From assembly GCA_036655715.1 (NCBI GenBank), contig JAVVPO010000095.1:1-8391 (forward strand): 8,391 bases of DNA, read 5' to 3'. Shown piece by piece: positions 6,893 to 8,391 of this stretch; the stretch's first letter is position 1, and every line of letters begins with the position of its first letter. The notes under the pieces are model-generated. The model was not told the origin of the DNA. It searched no databases and worked only from the letters and a program-made list of their open reading frames with translations. Source of the stretch: JAVVPO01 sp036655715. Its GTDB lineage: Bacteria > Bacillota > Clostridia > Lachnospirales > Cellulosilyticaceae. The translations under genes and the position numbers were made by a program.

Positions 6893-7198
6893 CTATGCTT
6901 GTATCATGTTCCCTTCTTTGTCAAACATTAATCCTTCTGCTACTTCATCATGCTTAGTGAATTGATTACGCTCATGCTCTCTATGATGACAGTCTTTGCA
7001 AAGTGTTATTAAATTATTTGGATTAAGCGTGACACTTGGGTCATTAATATTATCTGGTGTGATGTACTCCATGTGATGCACTTCTTCCCCTGCTCCTCCA
7101 CATCTTACACACAATCCAAAGTCACGTTTATATACTGCTTCTCTACATTTCAACCATGCTTTACTTCTGTAAAACTTCTTTGCAAACTCTCTTGACAT
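6893..7198 (-). CDS. HNH endonuclease of the packaging module
   Basis: A 101-aa protein with a complete HNH domain: zinc-ribbon pairs C30-x-x-C33 and C67-x-x-C70, 'EVHHMEY' with H41/H42, N61/N62 in 'NPNNLITLC' and 'CHHREHE' with H71-H75. The N-terminal 'FYRSKAWLKCREAVYKRDFGLCVRCG' is typical of small phage HNH proteins beside terminase genes. Such proteins stimulate terminase and are required for cos cleavage in phiSLT-like and HK97-like phages. ATG 7198 has an AGGAAG-type ribosome site about 8 nt upstream. The leader contains two TTAAGTAA repeats and then meets an assembly gap, so whatever lies just upstream is partly unseen. A homing endonuclease is less likely, since it sits in normal gene order and interrupts nothing. 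Confidence 0.93.
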   Translation of the reverse strand: MSREFAKKFYRSKAWLKCREAVYKRDFGLCVRCGGAGEEVHHMEYITPDNINDPSVTLNPNNLITLCKDCHHREHERNQFTKHDEVAEGLMFDKEGNMIQA

Positions 7199-7344
7199 TT
7201 ACTTAACTTCCTCTCTATAAGTTACTTAACNNNNNNNNNNNNNNNNNNNNNNNNNNNNNNNNNNNNNNNNNNNNNNNNNNNNNNNNNNNNNNNNNNNNNN
7301 NNNNNNNNNNNNNNNNNNNNNNNNNNNNNNGTTCGTTACTTAAT
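7199..7344. repeat. TTACTTAA short repeats flanking the assembly gap
   Basis: Copies of TTACTTAA(C) occur at 7199-7207, 7222-7230 and 7336-7343 (plus strand). The first two are 23 nt apart; the second abuts the gap and the third lies 5 nt past it. A short-repeat tract across the gap would explain why the assembly broke here. The copies are seen; the repeat tract inside the gap is inferred. Confidence 0.5.
7231..7330. other. Assembly gap (100 N)
   Basis: Exactly 100 N bases, the usual placeholder for a gap of unknown size. The true distance between the regulator and the HNH gene is therefore not known, and a small gene or other element could be hidden here. The gene order on both sides is that expected for one late region, so the scaffold join is plausible. 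Confidence 0.98.
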
Positions 7345-7413
7345 CAGTCTTTTTAATAGTTGTGTAATGTAAATCCTTATATTAAATATATTTGTTGGGG
7401 AAGCGTTGCCCAC
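7336..7413 (-). CDS. Possible 25-codon leader ORF (doubtful)
   Basis: A GTG at 7413 opens 25 codons (V-G-N-A-S-P-T-N-I-F-N-I and so on, ending in a basic Q-L-L-K-R-L-I-K tail) and stops at TAA 7338-7336, within one of the TTACTTAA repeats. AGGAG lies 7 nt before the GTG, ideal spacing and better than chance alone would often give. It sits in the leader of the presumed late transcript, between the late promoter and the gap. I do not recognise the peptide. It could be a leader peptide, a small unknown protein or an accident. Confidence 0.2.
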   Translation of the reverse strand: MGNASPTNIFNIRIYITQLLKRLIK

Positions 7414-7454
7414 CTACTTGCTCCTGCTGCTTCAAGTTAAAACAAGTGACTGGA

Positions 7455-7474
7455 TATAATGTTCGCACATTATA
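7455..7474. promoter_or_regulatory. Perfect 8-bp palindrome with TCGC centre
   Basis: TATAATGT and ACATTATA flank a 4-nt TCGC centre: 8 perfect pairs, about 50 nt downstream of the presumed late transcription start. It could be an operator for a dimeric regulator or an RNA hairpin in the leader. Both strands show TATAAT, but neither has a matching -35, so a promoter reading is weak. It is followed in the RNA by GC-rich rather than U-rich sequence, so it is not an intrinsic terminator. Confidence 0.5.
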
Positions 7475-7491
7475 ATTTTGTTGGGTCTTTA

Positions 7492-7519
7492 GTTCTTAAA
7501 ATCTTGGGGAATTTAGAAC
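7492..7519. repeat. Imperfect inverted repeat at the 5' end of the late leader
   Basis: GTTCT at 7492-7496 pairs with AGAAC at 7515-7519. After a 1-nt bulge the AAA/TTT pairing continues, then a mismatch, then two more pairs closing a G/C-containing loop. It begins at or beside the expected transcription start of the late promoter, so it would form a 5'-terminal hairpin in the late mRNA. That is a known way to protect transcripts from 5'-end decay; the role here is inferred. Confidence 0.4.
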
Positions 7520-7522
7520 AAT

Positions 7523-7551
7523 ATCATAATAACATGGCCATTGGGTAGTTT
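7523..7551 (-). promoter_or_regulatory. Putative activator-dependent late promoter
   Basis: On the minus strand TATGAT (7528-7523) differs from the -10 consensus by one base. The hexamer 17 nt upstream (7551-7546, AAACTA) bears no resemblance to TTGACA. That slot is instead occupied by the innermost unit of the GGGTA repeat array. A good -10, a missing -35 and an upstream site array are the usual signs of a promoter that needs an activator. It points at the HNH-terminase-head genes and lies directly after the RinA/ArpU-like gene, where late promoters are found in staphylococcal and enterococcal phages. The start site would be near 7516. Confidence 0.5.
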
Positions 7552-7598
7552 TCAGTGTAATTTATGGGTAAATTTCGGGTATTTTTCGGGTATTTATT
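7543..7598. repeat. Five-unit 11-bp-phased GGGTA repeat array
   Basis: Cores GGGTA (7543), GTGTA (7555), GGGTA (7566), GGGTA (7577) and GGGTA (7588) on the plus strand are each followed by an A/T-rich half. Spacings are 12, 11, 11 and 11 bp, about one helical turn, so all cores face the same side of the DNA. The last unit covers the stop codon of the regulator gene, and the first covers the -35 position of the presumed late promoter. The repeat is seen. That it binds the regulator encoded next door is inferred. Confidence 0.7.
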
Positions 7599-8040
7599 GG
7601 TTTTGCTTTGAATTTAGGAAAGTTGCAAGCGAACTTATGATTAATCTCCTATTACCTTTGACTGTTTCATAGCTTAGATCCAGTAGCCCTGCGATACGAT
7701 AAAGGCTATACTTTTTGAAGTATCTAAATTCTACTAACTGTATTTCATCTTCTCTCAAGATGGTGAGCATATTTTCTATGCGCTCAACTTGTAATTTTTT
7801 ATTACGCTTGAGCCTAGCTAATTGCTCGATGCTATTGTCTTTTTTTATGAGTGCATCATCTACACTTGTTGTATGATTTGTAGGCGTTGTTGGCTTAATA
7901 TCATTGTCACTGGCCCCACTTAACCCATAATCATTTCTTACATTCTCTATCTCTATTTGTATATCCACTACAGATGCTCTTAGACTGCTTAAGTTATAGA
8001 GCATTGATTCAACTTCTTTGTAACTTACTTCTCTTTTCAT
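7594..8040 (-). CDS. RinA/ArpU-type late gene transcriptional regulator
   Basis: A 148-aa protein. The N-terminal half is helical (YKEVESMLYNLSSLRASVVDIQIEIENV, about 7-34). A polar, probably disordered linker follows (about 40-62). A second helix at 68-95 leads into 'REDEIQLVEFRYFKKYSLYRIAGLLDLSYETVKGNRRLIISSL' (96-138). That stretch is a sigma-70-region-4-like helix-turn-helix: the Y-S-L-Y-R-I-A-G-L-L turn, then D-L-S-Y-E-T-V-K as recognition helix. Phage regulators of this build (RinA, ArpU and relatives) activate transcription of packaging and structural genes and are encoded just before them, as here. ATG 8040 is chosen because AAGGGGG lies 8 nt upstream; the frame extends 16 codons further with no ribosome site. 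The repeat array at its 3' end is its likely target. Confidence 0.78.
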   Translation of the reverse strand: MKREVSYKEVESMLYNLSSLRASVVDIQIEIENVRNDYGLSGASDNDIKPTTPTNHTTSVDDALIKKDNSIEQLARLKRNKKLQVERIENMLTILREDEIQLVEFRYFKKYSLYRIAGLLDLSYETVKGNRRLIISSLATFLNSKQNQ

Positions 8041-8053
8041 CTTAAGTTCCCCC

Positions 8054-8311
8054 TTACAAATTACTCTTTTTAAACAATATACGGTCAATCCGTTTAATGT
8101 TTTCCATTGCCATTAACAAGTCTCTATGTATGCCATGTAACACATTAAGTACCTCTGCTGTAACTGATGGCTGTTTTCTCTCTATGCTGTCAAATAGTAA
8201 GTCTAATTTTGAGCCTAATTTATTTAAGTCTTTTCTAATGAGTATCAATTCTAGTATTACTTTTTCACGCCCCTGCTGTTCTACTTCTTGTTTGGACTTT
8301 TGGATAATCAT
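8054..8311 (-). CDS. Small helical phage protein, unknown function
   Basis: I do not recognise this 85-aa protein. It is almost entirely helix-forming and highly charged: 'KQEVEQQGREKVILELILIRKDLNKLGSKLDLLFDSIERK', a Pro-Ser break near residue 48, then 'TAEVLNVLHGIHRDLLMAMENIKRIDRILFKK'. Heptad-like Leu/Ile spacing suggests a two-helix or coiled-coil hairpin. There is no membrane segment, signal peptide or cysteine. ATG 8311 has a GGGGG-type ribosome site 7 nt upstream. The stop is 13 nt before the regulator start, so the two are probably co-transcribed and it belongs to the end of the early/middle region. A regulator partner is possible but not shown. Confidence 0.7.
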   Translation of the reverse strand: MIIQKSKQEVEQQGREKVILELILIRKDLNKLGSKLDLLFDSIERKQPSVTAEVLNVLHGIHRDLLMAMENIKRIDRILFKKSNL

Positions 8312-8391
8312 CTGTTTGCCCCCTATAGCATGTACTTTCTATACGTCTGTTATCCTCTGTATTGCATTTTTACAGACTTACCCATGCAACG
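8312..8391 (-). other. Upstream edge: possible gene end and inverted repeats
   Basis: One minus-strand frame enters from the window edge and reads R-C-M-G-K-S-V-K-M-Q-Y-R-G, then stops at TAA 8352-8350. It could be the last codons of an upstream gene, but the other two frames also stop soon, so 13 codons prove nothing. GTCTGT (8345-8350) pairs with ACAGAC (8372-8377), and a second TCTGTA (8355-8360) can pair with the same TACAGA. No convincing promoter is seen here. Confidence 0.2.

Noticed and set aside
6652..6957. Plus-strand frame across terS, the spacer and the HNH 3' end
   Set aside because: Crosses two genes and the candidate cos spacer antisense; Phe/Leu-rich with no domain.
6893..7198. 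HNH gene as a homing endonuclease insertion
   Set aside because: It sits in the standard place before terS, interrupts no gene and has the small packaging-HNH layout, so a packaging role fits better.
7459..7548. Plus-strand 29-codon frame in the late leader
   Set aside because: No usable ribosome site, and it opens within the palindrome and closes in the repeat array; probably chance.
7331..7593. tRNA or riboswitch in the non-coding interval
   Set aside because: No acceptor-stem/T-loop pattern or known riboswitch core was visible; only the hairpins already listed.
7543..7598. CRISPR or long tandem repeat reading of the GGGTA array
   Set aside because: Units are 11-12 bp with no spacers of 25-40 bp and no cas genes nearby; far better explained as a binding-site array.
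1..8391. Defence system, toxin-antitoxin pair or other accessory cargo
   Set aside because: Every gene with a recognisable family is a conventional phage late gene; only the 85-aa helical protein is unassigned, and it has no cargo hallmarks.

Overview
The window is the late packaging and head-assembly block of a siphovirus-type tailed phage or prophage with an HK97-like head. Every convincing gene is on the minus strand, so the operon reads from high to low coordinates. The DNA is AT-rich, the ribosome binding sites are strong GGAGG/AAGGAG types, GTG starts are common and genes sit tightly packed. This points to a low-GC Gram-positive host (Bacillota, most likely a clostridial lineage). The host is inferred from style and protein flavour, not from a host gene.

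Layout in transcription order. At 8311-8054 is a small helical protein of unknown function. At 8040-7594 is a regulator with a C-terminal sigma-70-region-4-like helix-turn-helix, of the RinA/ArpU type that switches on phage late genes. Its stop codon lies in an array of five short GGGTA-core repeats (7543-7598) spaced 11-12 bp apart. The array runs up to a good -10 box (TATGAT, 7528-7523) that has no recognisable -35. I read this as the activator-dependent late promoter. A leader with two inverted repeats follows, then a 100-N assembly gap (7231-7330) flanked by copies of TTACTTAA.

After the gap come an HNH endonuclease (7198-6893), a 124-nt G/C-skewed structured spacer that is a good cos-site candidate, and the small (6768-6400) and large (6403-4700) terminase subunits. 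Next are the portal (4675-3533), the ClpP-like prohead protease (3519-2833) and the HK97-fold major capsid protein (2836-1631). An intrinsic terminator sits 14 nt past the capsid gene. Then come the head-tail connector (1573-1292), head closure protein (1302-991), HK97-gp10-like tail completion protein (1004-576), a probable tail terminator (574-224) and the N-terminal 73 codons of the major tail tube protein (220 to the window edge).

The regulator would activate the late promoter. HNH plus terminase would cut concatemers at cos and pump DNA through the portal into a prohead matured by the protease. The connector, closure and tail-completion proteins would then join the head to a non-contractile tail. 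Gene content and order are conventional. The less described material is the non-coding DNA: the repeat array and promoter, the leader, the HNH-terS spacer and the terminator inside the operon.
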